This document shows, piece by piece, positions 10,452-22,041 of a DNA stretch of 64,000 nt (position 1 is the stretch's first letter; the number at the start of each line of letters is the position of its first letter). This DNA is from Seminavis robusta (taxonomy: Eukaryota; Bacillariophyta; Bacillariophyceae; Naviculales; Naviculaceae), in contig CAICTM010000160.1 in assembly GCA_903772945.1 (NCBI GenBank), positions 1 through 64,000 on the forward strand, written 5' to 3'. The translations under genes were made by a program, and so were the position numbers. The notes under the pieces were generated by a model, which was given only the letters and a program-made list of their open reading frames with translations, was not told the origin of the DNA and did not search any database.

Positions 10452-11921
10452 ATGGGTATCTTGTCGTTTGTCGATATTGACACGGTATCCAAAGTCACAA
10501 CCTCCGTCCAAATTCACGAGAACCAACGATATTGGATCGGTCGAGGATGGAATCGATCGCTCATGCCCACCGATCGAGGATGCTATTCAACGTTGGACGG
10601 CTCGCAATCCTGGAAGACGTTGGAAGAAGCTGCCGAAGCACTGCTGGGGGGAAGTACGTGGAAATGGAAGCAGGACGAGTGTCCCTTTCACGAAGGAGAC
10701 TGGAAATACGCTAGGGACTTTTCTGTTCAGGCCGTCAACGATGCCAAGCCGAAACGGGGACCACTGCACTGGGTCCGTTATCGTGTCTTGCAACGGCCGG
10801 CCGTGTTTGTCCCGGAGTCGATTTCGACGGAGAGTGTACATGACAAGCACGAAGTGGAAGGGGAACCAATTGAGCAGGGATGTCGAAACTGCGATTCCAA
10901 AGCAGTTCGAGATTTGGCGCGAGTGTTGTTGGAAGTCTTGGCCTTTGTCGCCATTATCTCGACCCCCAAGGCATCTGCAACCACCGGCTCCGATGCTGAT
11001 GCAGTTTCGTCCAACGTTCTAGCGACCGTCAAAGATACGACGTTGCTGCGGATTAAATCCGAGTTGGTGGAGTTTTTGCTCAAAAACAGTATACCCAGTG
11101 CTGCTTCTACTGGTGACGGGGACACCAACGAGCAAGATTCCTTCTACCAGCTCCACAAACTCCATCAATCACTGCAAAAGTTTGCCGACGATCAAGTTGC
11201 AAAATACAAATCGTCCAATATACTTCGAGCCGTCCTGGTATCGACTCCCAAATTTGAAACGCGTGACACAACCATTCCTCTGTTGAAGCCCTTTTCTCAA
11301 TCCATCTCGGAAAGATGCTTCACTGCAAATGAACGCACCGCCATGGCGTTTTGTACCGTGAAACGCCTCGATCGGCCGCACTTTCAATTGCAGTGTCACA
11401 GTCTGTTGGCTTGCAAGGACGACAAATGCGAGTTTCGATGGGTTGCTTGCTCCAACGAAGGATGTAAGGAAATCATGTCTCGGTTGTACTTGGATTCCCA
11501 TGTCGAGACGGAGTGTCCTTATAAACGGATTACCTGCGAGTGCGGCGATGAGTTTGCCAAGTATCAACAACTGCGTCATTTGCAAGAAGTCTGTCCCTTG
11601 CGGGAAGCATCTTGTCCCTTTCAGCAGTTGGGCTGCACGAAAGTTCTCAGAGCCAAGGACATTCCCGAACATGTGCAAAAAGATACCAGTTCCCATCTCC
11701 TGTTGGCATTGTCGCGCATGAAGGAGCACGAAAATCAAATTCGTCAACTGCAACAGTCTCAAAAGGCTCTGGAAGGTCAAACCATTCATAATCAAAACCA
11801 ACACAAGGAGTTGTTGCTGCAGTTGCAGAAAATCCAAAAACAAATGAGTGCCCTGCAAAGCACCACAGGCCGTGATATCCAACGTCTAAAGGATGAAACA
11901 GGACGGTCTCATGTCAAGTAG
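10452..11921 (+). CDS. Dysferlin-domain and TRAF-type zinc-finger protein
   Basis: Single exon, 489 residues. Residues about 22-114 show the tryptophan-rich dysferlin (DysF) pattern: HENQRYWIGRGW, PTDRGCYSTLDGSQSW, WKWKQDECPFHEGDWKYARDF and HWVRYRVLQRP. Residues about 321-412 are a TRAF-type zinc-finger array with repeated Cys/His spacing (CEFRWVACSNEGCKE, HVETECPYKRITCECG, HLQEVCPLREASCPF). A Gln-rich coiled coil follows from about 415 to 485. Known DysF proteins act at membranes, and TRAF fingers with coiled coils drive oligomer assembly; the combination here suggests a membrane-associated scaffold, which is inference. No transmembrane segment is seen. A candidate poly(A) signal AATAAA lies just after the stop at about 11928. 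Confidence 0.8.
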   Translation: MGILSFVDIDTVSKVTTSVQIHENQRYWIGRGWNRSLMPTDRGCYSTLDGSQSWKTLEEAAEALLGGSTWKWKQDECPFHEGDWKYARDFSVQAVNDAKPKRGPLHWVRYRVLQRPAVFVPESISTESVHDKHEVEGEPIEQGCRNCDSKAVRDLARVLLEVLAFVAIISTPKASATTGSDADAVSSNVLATVKDTTLLRIKSELVEFLLKNSIPSAASTGDGDTNEQDSFYQLHKLHQSLQKFADDQVAKYKSSNILRAVLVSTPKFETRDTTIPLLKPFSQSISERCFTANERTAMAFCTVKRLDRPHFQLQCHSLLACKDDKCEFRWVACSNEGCKEIMSRLYLDSHVETECPYKRITCECGDEFAKYQQLRHLQEVCPLREASCPFQQLGCTKVLRAKDIPEHVQKDTSSHLLLALSRMKEHENQIRQLQQSQKALEGQTIHNQNQHKELLLQLQKIQKQMSALQSTTGRDIQRLKDETGRSHVK

Positions 11922-12629
11922 ATGGCTCAATAAAGAGTCAAAAGTTACTGTAACCATGGATTTTATTCTCAAACTAGCTATCTCTTACATGTCGCACTTG
12001 TGTAGTGATCGATTTCTTCCTCACAAGTGATTCAATTCCAATCTCTGGAAAGAAAGAGTATGAGATACCGTAGCCAGTCCAGCATTGCTCTGCTTGTGCA
12101 AGGACGGTCAACCATGTTGCTGGGACAAGGACAAGCTTGCCAATTATTTGGATTGAATCATTTTATTCAATCCAGGGGAGAGTCACTATGCTTGCCATTA
12201 TCTTACAGGTTATATAGCTATGGTACCTACTAGCTAGAGTGTAAAAGAAAAATGATTCCATAGTGTGCTGTTTTTACATGGCAGGGATTAATTACTTGTT
12301 AGATTTACAACATACAGTATGGCTGTGGGGTGGCTTTAATGTAGCTGGAAATGAACGAAGCTTAGATTCTGTTGTTTTTCCTCAGGTCTCGGCTGGCTGC
12401 AGGCAGTAGGGAGCCTTGGCTGGCCTAGAGAAGGCTCTCAGCTAAGGAATTGGCCAGCGCCAGGTTGGGAGTTCTCTGTTTGATGGAGATCCCCCTCCAC
12501 TGGGCTGTCAATGGTCTCCCCACACCAGATGAGGGGAGCAATGAAGTCCTCAGGGAGTTTTCAGCTGATCTGGGATAGTGGTGCCAGTCACTGCATTACT
12601 AATGACTGCCGGCTCTGAGAGCTGGCTGC
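11922..12629. other. 3' flank and intergenic DNA
   Basis: Contains an AATAAA about 8 bases past the stop of the preceding gene, then A/T-rich DNA without genes. The last 150-250 bases may be a decayed continuation of the retroelement fossil that follows. Confidence 0.4.
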
Positions 12630-13300
12630 CAATGCTATTCAACCACTGCTGTGGTCATGGTTGAGGAGCTGCAACTTTTTATCATGCGCTTCTCCAGTGG
12701 ATGTGGTGGGAGAGTGGGTAGGAGCCAGATCCATTCAGCAATGTCCTGGTCAGTTTCTGTTGCGGCACAGAAGACTGTTGGGCTGGATGTCCAATCCATT
12801 TGGAGAGCAGCTTGAACTACCAATTGGATCTCATTGTCAACTGGATCAACCTTGTACAGGTCAGCAACGTCAGTATCACTCATGGAGCCAATGCTCAAGG
12901 TTTCTTCGGGCCAAATGATGGTTCCATTCATTTTGGACATGTACCGCACAATCCTTTTCACAGCAGTAGCATGGCTCTGTTTTGGGTTGTGGGTGAATCG
13001 AGCAACCTGACTGACAGCATAGCAGATGTCAGGTCTAGCTAGTGCTGGTGCTCAAATACAGCAACATACCAATGACAGAGGGGTAAGACCATTCTTCTTC
13101 ACACATTGCAGCTCCTTCCAGATCCTTTCCAAGAGGCTGGTTGGGGGAAGCCATGGGTGTGCGACTGCTGTTGCAACCTTCCATGCCAGTTGCTTTGATG
13201 ATCTTCTCAATCAGTGCTGGTTGGGTCATGTTGAAAGCAGCACCATGGCCCATTGGCTCAAACTTGATTCCAAGAAACGATTCCATTGAGCTGTCCATGC
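12630..13300 (-). mobile_element. Ty1/copia retrotransposon fossil (RT C-terminal part to RNase H region)
   Basis: The minus strand keeps recognisable copia-type reverse transcriptase C-terminal sequence (FLGIKF, MTQPALIEKI, SYPSVIGMLLYLS) and then a worn RNase-H-side segment with RIVRYM and DTDVADLY. Only this internal fragment remains: no LTRs, gag, protease or integrase were found nearby. It is broken, with several breaks, and looks old. It is consistent with diatom CoDi-type copia families. Decay may extend further towards 12400. Confidence 0.75.
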
Positions 13301-13606
13301 TCAGTTCATCTACTAGCTAGCTAGAGTACTAGTAGTTTGAAACCAATGTCCTCCAATTTGCTGCCACAAACTGCGAGTGAGATGTTCAGTCATGGATAGC
13401 ATTGTGTCATTAAGATTAAGGGTTACTTGGAATTTTCGCACAACGCACCAAGATGGCGAGGCGAGAGATCAGTGACCAGTGAGAAAGCACAAAGACGAAG
13501 CAAGACCCTTTGCTGCCGTTGTGGATGTGATCGGCATCCTCTGTATTATTTTGTCGAGCGAGCTTATTACAGTATTTAGCAACTACAATCACACTCCAAC
13601 AAGACA
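13301..13606. other. Short intergenic region
   Basis: Begins with CTAG-type palindromes (13312-13335) and leads into the 5' leader of the FkbM-type gene. No gene seen. Confidence 0.4.
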
Positions 13607-14966
13607 ATGGCTCGTATGCGTAGACACAGATCTGGTGGAGGCGACGACGAAGAGAGTGCGGGGAGCTCTCCGGGATCGGGGTCCCCCGTCTTGAAGCTTG
13701 CGATTCTGGTGCTTTTGGTGTTGGCGGGGGTCACTCTGGCATCCCAATCGAAATTCATGGGCAAATCCGGTTTCAACGCAACCATACAACAGGTTGTCAA
13801 TGAGACTCTTGCCATGTCCACCAGCAGCAGTAGCAGCCGAGAAATGGCGGAATCCACAACAAGCTCATCGCCCTTGTCGTCATTTCTCCAACCAGCACAA
13901 CCAGCACTGGTGGACCCTGGCAAATACGCTCCTTTTTCCTGCTTGGGCCTTTTGCATGACATGAAGAACAGCAGCGCCATGAAAGCCAAGGATCCCAACA
14001 ATGGAATGATGCATGCTCGAAGAACCGAGACGGATCCCCCTTTTTACATAAGTCTACACCGAGAGACGTTTGACAAGACTCGCTGGTGTATCATGCAATA
14101 TGGGCACTACTATGAACGAGAGCTTACCAAAGCCTTTGTGGAAGTCCTCAAGGCGTCGCCACCGGGATCTCGTATTTTAGATGTGGGAGGTAAGTAAGCT
14201 GTGTCAAGATTTTCTGTGGATGCTCGTTCTTTCATGCCTGTCTCACTGGTTGTTTTTTGCTCCAGCCAACATTGGATTCTTCTCCCTGGTTTCGGCGGCA
14301 CAGGGGTCCTTCTTTATTGATTCCTTTGAGCCAAACCTGAAAAATCGAATGCGTTTTTGCGAATCCTTGAATATGAACCGATGGACCTACACCGAATTCA
14401 ATCATCCTCATGCCGTGGTGGATCAGCAACTGGGCTTTACACCACCGCGAGTCAATCTCTACCCGTACGGTGTGGGAAAAGAAGAGGGAATATTCATGTT
14501 TCAAGAAAACAACAATCCGGGACAGGGTGCCGTCGTGGAGACCAAGGCGACCGCCGGAGCTGCCAATAGCATTCAAATTGTCACGCTCGATGGTTTTGCC
14601 AAAGAACGAGGGTGGTTTGACAGTCGTCCTCATATTGCCGTCATGAAAGTGGATGTGGAAGGTTTCGAACCAAGCGTCATTGAAGGCGCCAAGGAACTCT
14701 TACGATCTCATATGATACGAAACATTTTCATGGAAGTTTCGGTTCGAAATGCCCCCGAACGAGAAAAACAAATCCCCATGATTCAGTACTTTACGGCAGC
14801 CGGATACAAGGTGTTCAAAATTGGAGGCTGGCAGGGGCCAAATAATCCGGTATCGTGGCCCAATGATGCAGCTCTAGTCAACAATGTACTCGATGCCGCG
14901 GCGAAAGAATCCGCCAAACAGCTCAACGTTTGGTGGACGATTCAAGATGCGACGATAACCGCCTAA
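13607..14966 (+). CDS. FkbM-family (Methyltransf_21) SAM-dependent methyltransferase, membrane-anchored
   Basis: Two exons, 13607-14189 and 14266-14966, separated by a 76-bp intron (GTAAGT...CCAG) in phase 1; 427 residues. An N-terminal signal anchor (LKLAILVLLVLAGVTLA, about 29-45) is followed by a Ser-rich stem, so the enzyme is probably a type II protein of the secretory pathway. The SAM-binding motif I is created across the splice: ILDVGANIGFFSLV. Downstream IQIVTLDGFAKERG and VMKVDVEGFEPSVIEGA match the post-I and acidic motifs typical of FkbM proteins, followed by NIFMEVSV. Members of this family methylate sugars, polyketides or other small molecules; the substrate here is not predictable. 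An AATAAA lies at about 15183. Confidence 0.88.
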
Positions 14967-16058
14967 TTGGATTCTCCACGCATACCGGTACATTGGCGAC
15001 CGAATGCATCCTTGTGTTCAATGTTGCTTTGTTTCTACGTACCGTATGGCGCAACGTTCTTCCCGGAGAACGAGTTGTCGGCTGTCAATTTTTGGAACGG
15101 ATGATTCATTCAAGTACCGTGACGAGCCACCGACGCAGGATAGGAAGCACGGTTGTGCCAACCAACCAATGAGCCACCCATTCAATAAAAAACAGGAGCA
15201 ACATTGCCGAGTGAAGCAACTTTGAGCTAGAATGATCGTTGATTGGAATAATAAGTACGGTACTGCAAACCCATGCCATGCCAGAGCCATTTCTTTGGGC
15301 AGCATATTGTGAAGTTAAACGAGCGTTCTAATTGTCTAACTCAAATGGGGGCAACAGATCCATCTTCACTCCGTGGACAGCCTTGTACCAGTATATGAGC
15401 ATACTGAAGAACATCCAAATGCCCACAGCTTGAGTACATGTATGTGGACTCGACTCGACTCATACCGTAGTAGCTCATTGCAACAAGATACGCTGCTCAT
15501 GACAGGCAGCAATTGAGGAAGTATCAGGATCGCAGGGACCACCACTTCCACGGTATTAGCATCCCAGTGACATCCATTTCACGGGCCACTTCAGAACGAT
15601 CTTTAAAAGATGCCCCCCTGTGGCAGCTTCGCTAGCTACAGTACATGTACCGGTAGACTAGCTAACTAGCTAGATTAGCATCACGCAGACTAGATCCATC
15701 ATCGTGGATTCTCGACCCCTGTTTCTAAACAGCAGGGTACAGCTTATCACAATAGACTTCAGTCCCGGTACCAGTAACGGTAGGAGGAAGACGCACAACT
15801 CCCCCATCAACTCCTCAGAAGCGGGATAGACCGATGTCTCCCTCCACAACATGGGACATTGGCCGTTGGAAGGAGACTCTTGAGCATCCTTATCTCGGTC
15901 GTCGAATCCTTTTCTGCGAGAGGCATCCCAACACCTGAACAAACAATACTGTAGCTCGGACAGCTCTATTATCCTGGAGAGAGGGATCCCTGATTCGATT
16001 CGTATTGGCATTCGCCTTTATTGTTTTTCTGCGTCCAAACATTATACCCGTATCAAAG
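14967..16058. other. Intergenic, about 1.1 kb
   Basis: Holds the 3' region of the methyltransferase gene (AATAAA near 15183) and palindrome-rich DNA around 15630-15675 (CTAG, ACCGGT, TACATGTA). No protein-like frame. Confidence 0.4.
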
Positions 16059-18791
16059 ATGGTTTATTCCCAAGGATCATCATCTCGAGTTTTGGTGGTC
16101 ACGCTGTCAGTGTCCCTGGTTGTTTGTGGCTTGATGCTGATAGCCACAAAGGGCGATCTACAGCATGGCAGCTCGACTCTACAATCTACTACTCCAAGCG
16201 CACGCAGCAGAAGCACTCGGAGAAAGCTGGGTGCTGATTGCGAGAAAACCTGTCAGAATGCTCCCTTTAAAGATCTGGAATATTTCGATGGGGATGTTCT
16301 GCTCAAGCCGGCGACCATGTTGGAACGACTCCAGAAAAGCCGCAAAGAGTGGGTTGAAAAAGGCCTCAAGAAGGATTATGGAGCCAAGTACTACAAGGAC
16401 ATGTTTGAGCCATTGGAAAAGGTCTTTAATAATGAGACCAAAAAAGAAGAAGAAATCCGACACAGTGCCGGACGTCAGCGCATCTTTCAGGATCCCTCCA
16501 TCTTGCCCTCCACCAAGCGGCCCGAAAATGAAAACTTGCCTTCGGAAGGACCAGCATGGGGTAGAATGGTTCGCAAAATGCAAATGAAGATTCTGCAAGT
16601 CCAGTTGGGTGTTTTGGAAGAACGGAAAAATGCCAAGCCCATTTGCCTCGATGACTGTTCCAAGAAGAACAATGAGGAAGGCAGCCGTCGATTCCTTGCA
16701 AAAGCCAAAGCGTCCGGTGGACTCTATACCAAATTCACTTGGGCGACAGGCGGGCACAGGTCAGTTCGTTCATTACTTGTTGGCTTTTCCCTCCCAGAAA
16801 TTTCGTTGACTTGCAGTATCCCCCTCACGACTTCAATTTACCCCTCACTTTGGATTTTTATTTGTCAAAAAAACAGTGCTTCGGCTGGTCATGGCAATTT
16901 ATTCCGAGAGAGCTACACGGCAAATATGGATCGAGCTTTGTCACCCATTCTGGCCAGCATTGGCTTGGATTTTGAGGCAAGAAATTATGCCATGGGTGGA
17001 ACAGATTCGGCAGAAGAAGTTGCACTCTGTATGAACTCCATCTTTGGAAGAGATGTCGATGCTATCAGGTGTGTCAATTGCCCCAAGCCAGGAAATGTGG
17101 TTCTTGAGATCTTTATTCGTCCTCATCTCACTTGTCTTTCTTTCCCTCGAACGCGCTCTCCCTTTCTCTCGAACAATCTCGGAATTCGTTTGGTGCAGTT
17201 GGGACTACGGCATGACGGATGGACATGATCTGTGGAAGGTCACCATGTATGCGTACAAGGCAGCGGGAATCTCGCGAGTGAAAGACGGTCTATCTCAGCC
17301 AGGCAATGTTGGTTATCGTCCCGCATTCTTTCCCATTCATCAGCAAGTCGGTGTCAACTTGGTAGCCAAAAACATGCTGTCTCTGGGGATGACATCTCTT
17401 GCCTACAATGATGTGTACATGCGTGAAACGATACTTTCAGTGGCACCTGATATGTTTGGCATGCATGAAGACGAAATTGCAAAGGCCCCAAAGTATCTAC
17501 AGTACTTGAAGTGTGAGGGGAAGATTGAAGCTGGGGATCCTGGCTGCAAGGACAATAAATTCAACAATTCCTTGTGCCCCAATAGGAAGGCAAGGACCAG
17601 CTGGCACCCTGGTTGGAAAGTACGTACCGCTTGTTTTTGTGTGAAAGCAGATGTCTGGGCTTCTGTTGTCCTCACTTTGGATTTTGCTTGTGGGGTGAAA
17701 GTACCATGCACTAATGGGCAATCTGATGGCCATGACTTTTGTTGATCTTGTTGAGGATGCATTGCAAGGCCTGATTGAAATGGAGTTGGATGCAACAGGT
17801 GATGACATTGATGCTGCCAAAAAACTCGTATCCAACAAACTGAGCTCCTTGGACAAAGAAGAGAAGAAAGACTATGAAGGGATCTTTTCAAACCCAATTC
17901 CCACGGATCTCATGCCACATGTTGATCGTTATTGGACAGAAGCAGCAAAAGAACATCTCAAAGACATTTCTGTTGAATCCTTCTTGAAGGAACCTAGTTT
18001 TTGTCATTCAGCTCTCCTTCCAGCTGAAATTCGTTTCAAGGGTCTGCTGACAGAGAACTTCACCAATGTTGGCACCATTATGGATCAAAGCTATGAGGAC
18101 GGGGCGTCCTCGGGTGCTGTATTCCAAATTGAAAATCCCAGTTTTCGTTCAGGTAAGGAGCCTGCACCCTATGAGGATCCCCGTCCTGAGAGGAACAATG
18201 GTCTGATGAGACTGGTGAGAGAAGATAATGGAAGACAACAATGTGAAGAGTACGTGAACTTGGATTACAAGGACTACTTTTATGTTGGTAGTGTGACGGA
18301 CTGGCAAACCTTGGTGCTCCCAAACAAATCTGAGAAGAATTACTACAAAGAGTTTGATGCAGCCAAGAGCAAGGGGTGGATTCTTGCATGCCTAACAAGG
18401 GTAAGTTGGTTCTTGTGAGTTATGACTAAAAGTGGTCATGGGTGGTGAGCTCATCTGAACTACTCATTGTTCTCTTTGGTGCACTTAGTGTGATTGGGGC
18501 AAGTGCCCAGGAGGTGATGTGCATGCATACTTTGGCTGGCAACGACCCCAACCCCGAAAGGATGAAGAACCACCATCAGAGGAAGAAATTGCCAAGAAGG
18601 GGAAAGCGGAGATGACAATCAACGGTGTCAAGGTAACAGAAGCATCTGGTATGCACACATGCTATGCCTTGAGAAATAAGGATGGCCATGTGTGGAAGCC
18701 AAACAAGGATGGCCAGTACGAGATCAAAACCCGCATCACTGGGGCGGAAAAGCATGCCTTCATTCGGTTTAGTGCCATTGTTCTCATATAG
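16059..18791 (+). CDS. SGNH/GDSL-hydrolase-like type II membrane protein
   Basis: Five exons: 16059-16759, 16877-17068, 17199-17619, 17702-18400 and 18489-18791; 771 residues. The ATG at 16059 has good context; an in-frame ATG at 16005 would add 18 residues. A signal anchor (VLVVTLSVSLVVCGLMLIA) precedes a Lys/Glu-rich stem. The first splice creates ATGGHSASAGHGNLF, resembling block I of SGNH esterases with Ser234 as candidate nucleophile; the second splice creates ISWDYGMTDGHD. Conserved Cys pairs and a late CDWGKCPGGD segment suggest an extracellular or Golgi-lumen fold. It resembles a large diatom-enriched family of unknown substrate. The catalytic assignment is inference from block I alone. 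Intron 1 (117 bp) is a multiple of three and lacks stops. Confidence 0.75.
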
Positions 18792-19150
18792 AATGCAGAG
18801 TAATTTGTTCAAGTCACTTGGCCCTGTCCTTTTATTCTCTCGTAGCAGTGACCATCTCGCTACGGTAGGCACCTGTTGCTGCTAGGAATCAATCGCGGTC
18901 GTTTTGGTGAACTTGGTACCTAAAAGAGGAATGAAACTATCTAGAGTGATTCAGTCATGATGAACTATGGGGATCGTTCAAGGGTGGGGACGTTGCCATG
19001 GCTAACGGAAGATGTACTTCTTGCCTTGAGATGATGCGACCGGTCGCACCGAAACCCAACAATCTGCACCTCGCAAAAAGGACTGAAACTTCCGACGACG
19101 AAGAAGGTGCGGCAGATTGTGGAGACGCTAATGGATCAACCGCACTAATT
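18792..19150. other. Convergent intergenic spacer
   Basis: 359 bp between two convergent stop codons; presumably both 3' UTRs. Nothing else seen. Confidence 0.45.
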
Positions 19151-21157
19151 TCAAGCACTCCCAGTCGAGTTTGCTTGCGCTCGTCTCACCAATCTACAAA
19201 TCCCATCCTCGTCACAGCTGCCCCCGTCGACAGTATAGCCCACGTTCGTCATTTTCACCATGGCATCTCGGAAGTCTTCGAGAAACACAGTATTGTTGTT
19301 TCGATATCGCACCATCTCGCTGAATATGATATTCCTGGAGGCCGGGCAGACTGATTCCCCGGGCGCTCTGGAGACAAATTTGCAAGAAACAAAGCCGGAC
19401 TCCTCCATGTTGGCACTGTCTAGCTGCCTGACTAGAGCAACGTCTGAGTTGAGCATGACGACTCTCCGACCATTCGGGAAACCTTCCCATTGCCATCGAT
19501 TAGGCACGTCTGTTCCGTTGAGTTCAGTGTTGTTGATTTCAATCTGACGCCACTGTGGAGCCCATTCAACTTGAAAACGATCAGTGGGTCCCTCTCCCAC
19601 CAGCTCTCGATAATCTGATCCAACGTGCATAGTGGTGAGTTCAGGGCCGCAAAGCGCGATCTGGTGTCATCCCCACTGCTCTTACATTCATTGTCGAACC
19701 TAGTATTGTTCGGTACCCATCCAAAGGGACCATCGAAACCGAGAATGTTCCTTCGAGCAACCCCTCTGAGAGCATGCGCAGATGTGCACAGTCAGCGGCG
19801 ACGACAGTTACACCACGATGAAAGGCAGAGGAGCTAGCTGTGCTTACATAGTATGACCTCCCATTATTGCCCCAGTTTCGCGAGCGTCGAAATCGAAGTG
19901 CCGAGCAAAGTATTCCAATACTTCATCGGTGCCCAGGTTGGGACTGCACAAGGGAGGATCTGGACCCCGATCCAATCTATCATCGCAGTCTTCCCGTCCA
20001 TAGAAATGAAAGGGCAAGTCAATGCGTTCTCCATCCCCTTCAGCGGGCATTGCTTGTTCCACCCCTTACGCAAGATGCATTTCAGGATGAGTGGATATGA
20101 ATCTGTCGTTGAGATTCCTCCGGTTTGATACGAGCCGCAACGTGGCATTTGCACTCACCTACAAACGAAGCCAGCACCCAGATGTCCGCCCTGGACAAGT
20201 CAGGTCCATATCGGCGCTCAATCTCTCGGAGGCTGCCCATGCTAGACCCCAACCCACCGTTATCGGGATTTTCAGTATTGATACAGCCGTCGCATCCCGT
20301 CCCCCCAACGCAGTCATGAAAAATCATTCGGAGATACAATGCTCGAAGGACGGGTTTTTCATTGATCAATTCAATAATGTCTGCTTTGGCCGATGCAATA
20401 ATTTCGCTCATTCTTGTTCTCGTTGTCGGTGCTGTGCTCGGAGGCAGAGTGCTGGCCGGCTGTGGAGCAAGTGGAGGTACCGGTACGGTTGTTGTAGAAA
20501 CAGGAACCGCGGTTTGGCGTGAGATTGAAACGGGCGCTCTTGTTGGCTCCGGTAGTAAACCATTGTTGGGACATTCTTGCAAACTGTTCACCACTCGGAA
20601 AGCAACGCTAATGTCAATGAATCTGTAAAACATTGGATCGTCCTTGGCCAAAACTGCCCGGTAGCTTCCAGGTGATAGCGGCCATCCTTCAATGGGGTCG
20701 TTCTGCGAAAACATTACCGTTCCTCGAGCCATGGCAACATCACAGTCCTGGTTACCACAAGTCCAGTACTGTGTGTGTCAGTCAACCGCAGAGAAAGAAA
20801 TTCAATCAAGGAAAGAAGGATGAGAAGCGTGTTCCTCTGGCTTCAAGCACCATACTCACCCAAACATTGCAAACGAACGAGGCAGCAGCGAGCACAAAGG
20901 GCCCCCTGACGTCCCAACAAAATCAGCAAGACACCGTGTATACTCACCCAGATGAGAGGTTCTTCGGTGGGATTGATATCGTCGTGAGGGTACAAGCCAA
21001 TCCAGTCTGTGCTGCTTGGGTTCCTCCCATTTTGGAATATGATGGCAATCTCCTGCCCGATTTCGAAGCAGAGTCGACTTAGCTGAAGCGTCTGGGCCGC
21101 CGACACAGATGCAGCGATTCCAACAGTCACTAATTTGAGCAAGATGGAGATCTTCAT
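19151..21157 (-). CDS. Secreted haem peroxidase with N-terminal DWIG-type beta domain (paralogue A)
   Basis: Five exons: 21157-20948, 20768-20159, 20064-19848, 19765-19686 and 19614-19151; phases agree and give 526 residues. A signal peptide (MKISILLKLVTVGIAASVSA) is followed by a beta-sandwich-like domain with TDWIGLYP and, across intron 1, LIWYWTCGNQDC; it resembles SKICH-like Ig folds. A Pro/Thr linker leads to a plant-type peroxidase domain: distal LYLRMIFHDC with Arg217 and His221, then GGTGCDGC, and ETGAIMGGHTIG around the proximal haem-ligand His, completed across intron 3. The rest (DVALVRQLDSANM, FLEDFRDAMVKM) fits the peroxidase C-terminal helices. It should use H2O2 to oxidise extracellular or wall substrates. 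Its close relative lies at 55899-58402. Each exon on its own would look like an unrelated short frame. Confidence 0.88.
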
Positions 21158-22041
21158 TTCGTGTCAGACAGATCGCAAACAGTGATGGGATTTTTGTCCA
21201 TGACGACAACGAGGTCTTGGAGTGGAGGGTGGAGGGAAACATCGTTCACGTGAAAATCGAACGAAATGTGAGCGGTTCAGATGCAAGATTGCCTGTTGGC
21301 ATCAAATAACGTGGCCGTTACAACTGAAAGTTCGGCGTGACACATTTAAAAGGTTAAACTGGCAGAGCTGGTAATCTACCACCAACATTCCAGAGAGACT
21401 GCACTCTCTTGGAACTTCAAACCTCTTCCGGTGGATGTCCAATGCCATGTCCCTGGGTCTCACAGCTCAAAGAGTTCGTTGTCAAAGATTAATGCATCCA
21501 TTTTCTTTGTACCCGGCGACAGACAATGCAAGGTATTATGTGACAACCAGCTTCCATGGCCAACCAATTCATCATCATGATATATGATGGTGGCCAACTA
21601 CCAAAGGATGCAACAAGAGATTCAAATGTTTCTAGCCAGCTAGACAAAAAGGCACAGTGATGGTGAGAATTGTAGGATAATTGGAATTGTTACAATTCTA
21701 TTGCATAATGTAGAAGAAAAGAGTTTTAAAACCTTGTAAAGGCGCTTACAAATGAGCTATGAGAGTGCTCCAAGTGTCTTAATTAAAATAGACAAGAGTG
21801 CAAGCTTCCTTGTTCGTTGTCAGTACCCACCTGCAAAAGTTGTGCTCCTTTTCTGCTCTGTATATATCATACTTGTGCTCACAGCTCACAATGCAATTCA
21901 CTATGACTGCCACTCTGCAGTGAAATTCGATTCAATACTATCGTCTCATCATCACCAGGAGGTATCGGTAGCATGCATGCAAGGCGTAAATTGCTGCCCA
22001 ACGTGGACTTTCTAGCTTTCTTTCTCTTTTTGTGTCGTCTA
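21158..22041. other. Upstream region of peroxidase A, no gene seen
   Basis: About 880 bp. The part near 21160-21250 is probably the peroxidase promoter and leader. The remainder is A/T-rich DNA without a protein-like frame. Confidence 0.4.
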
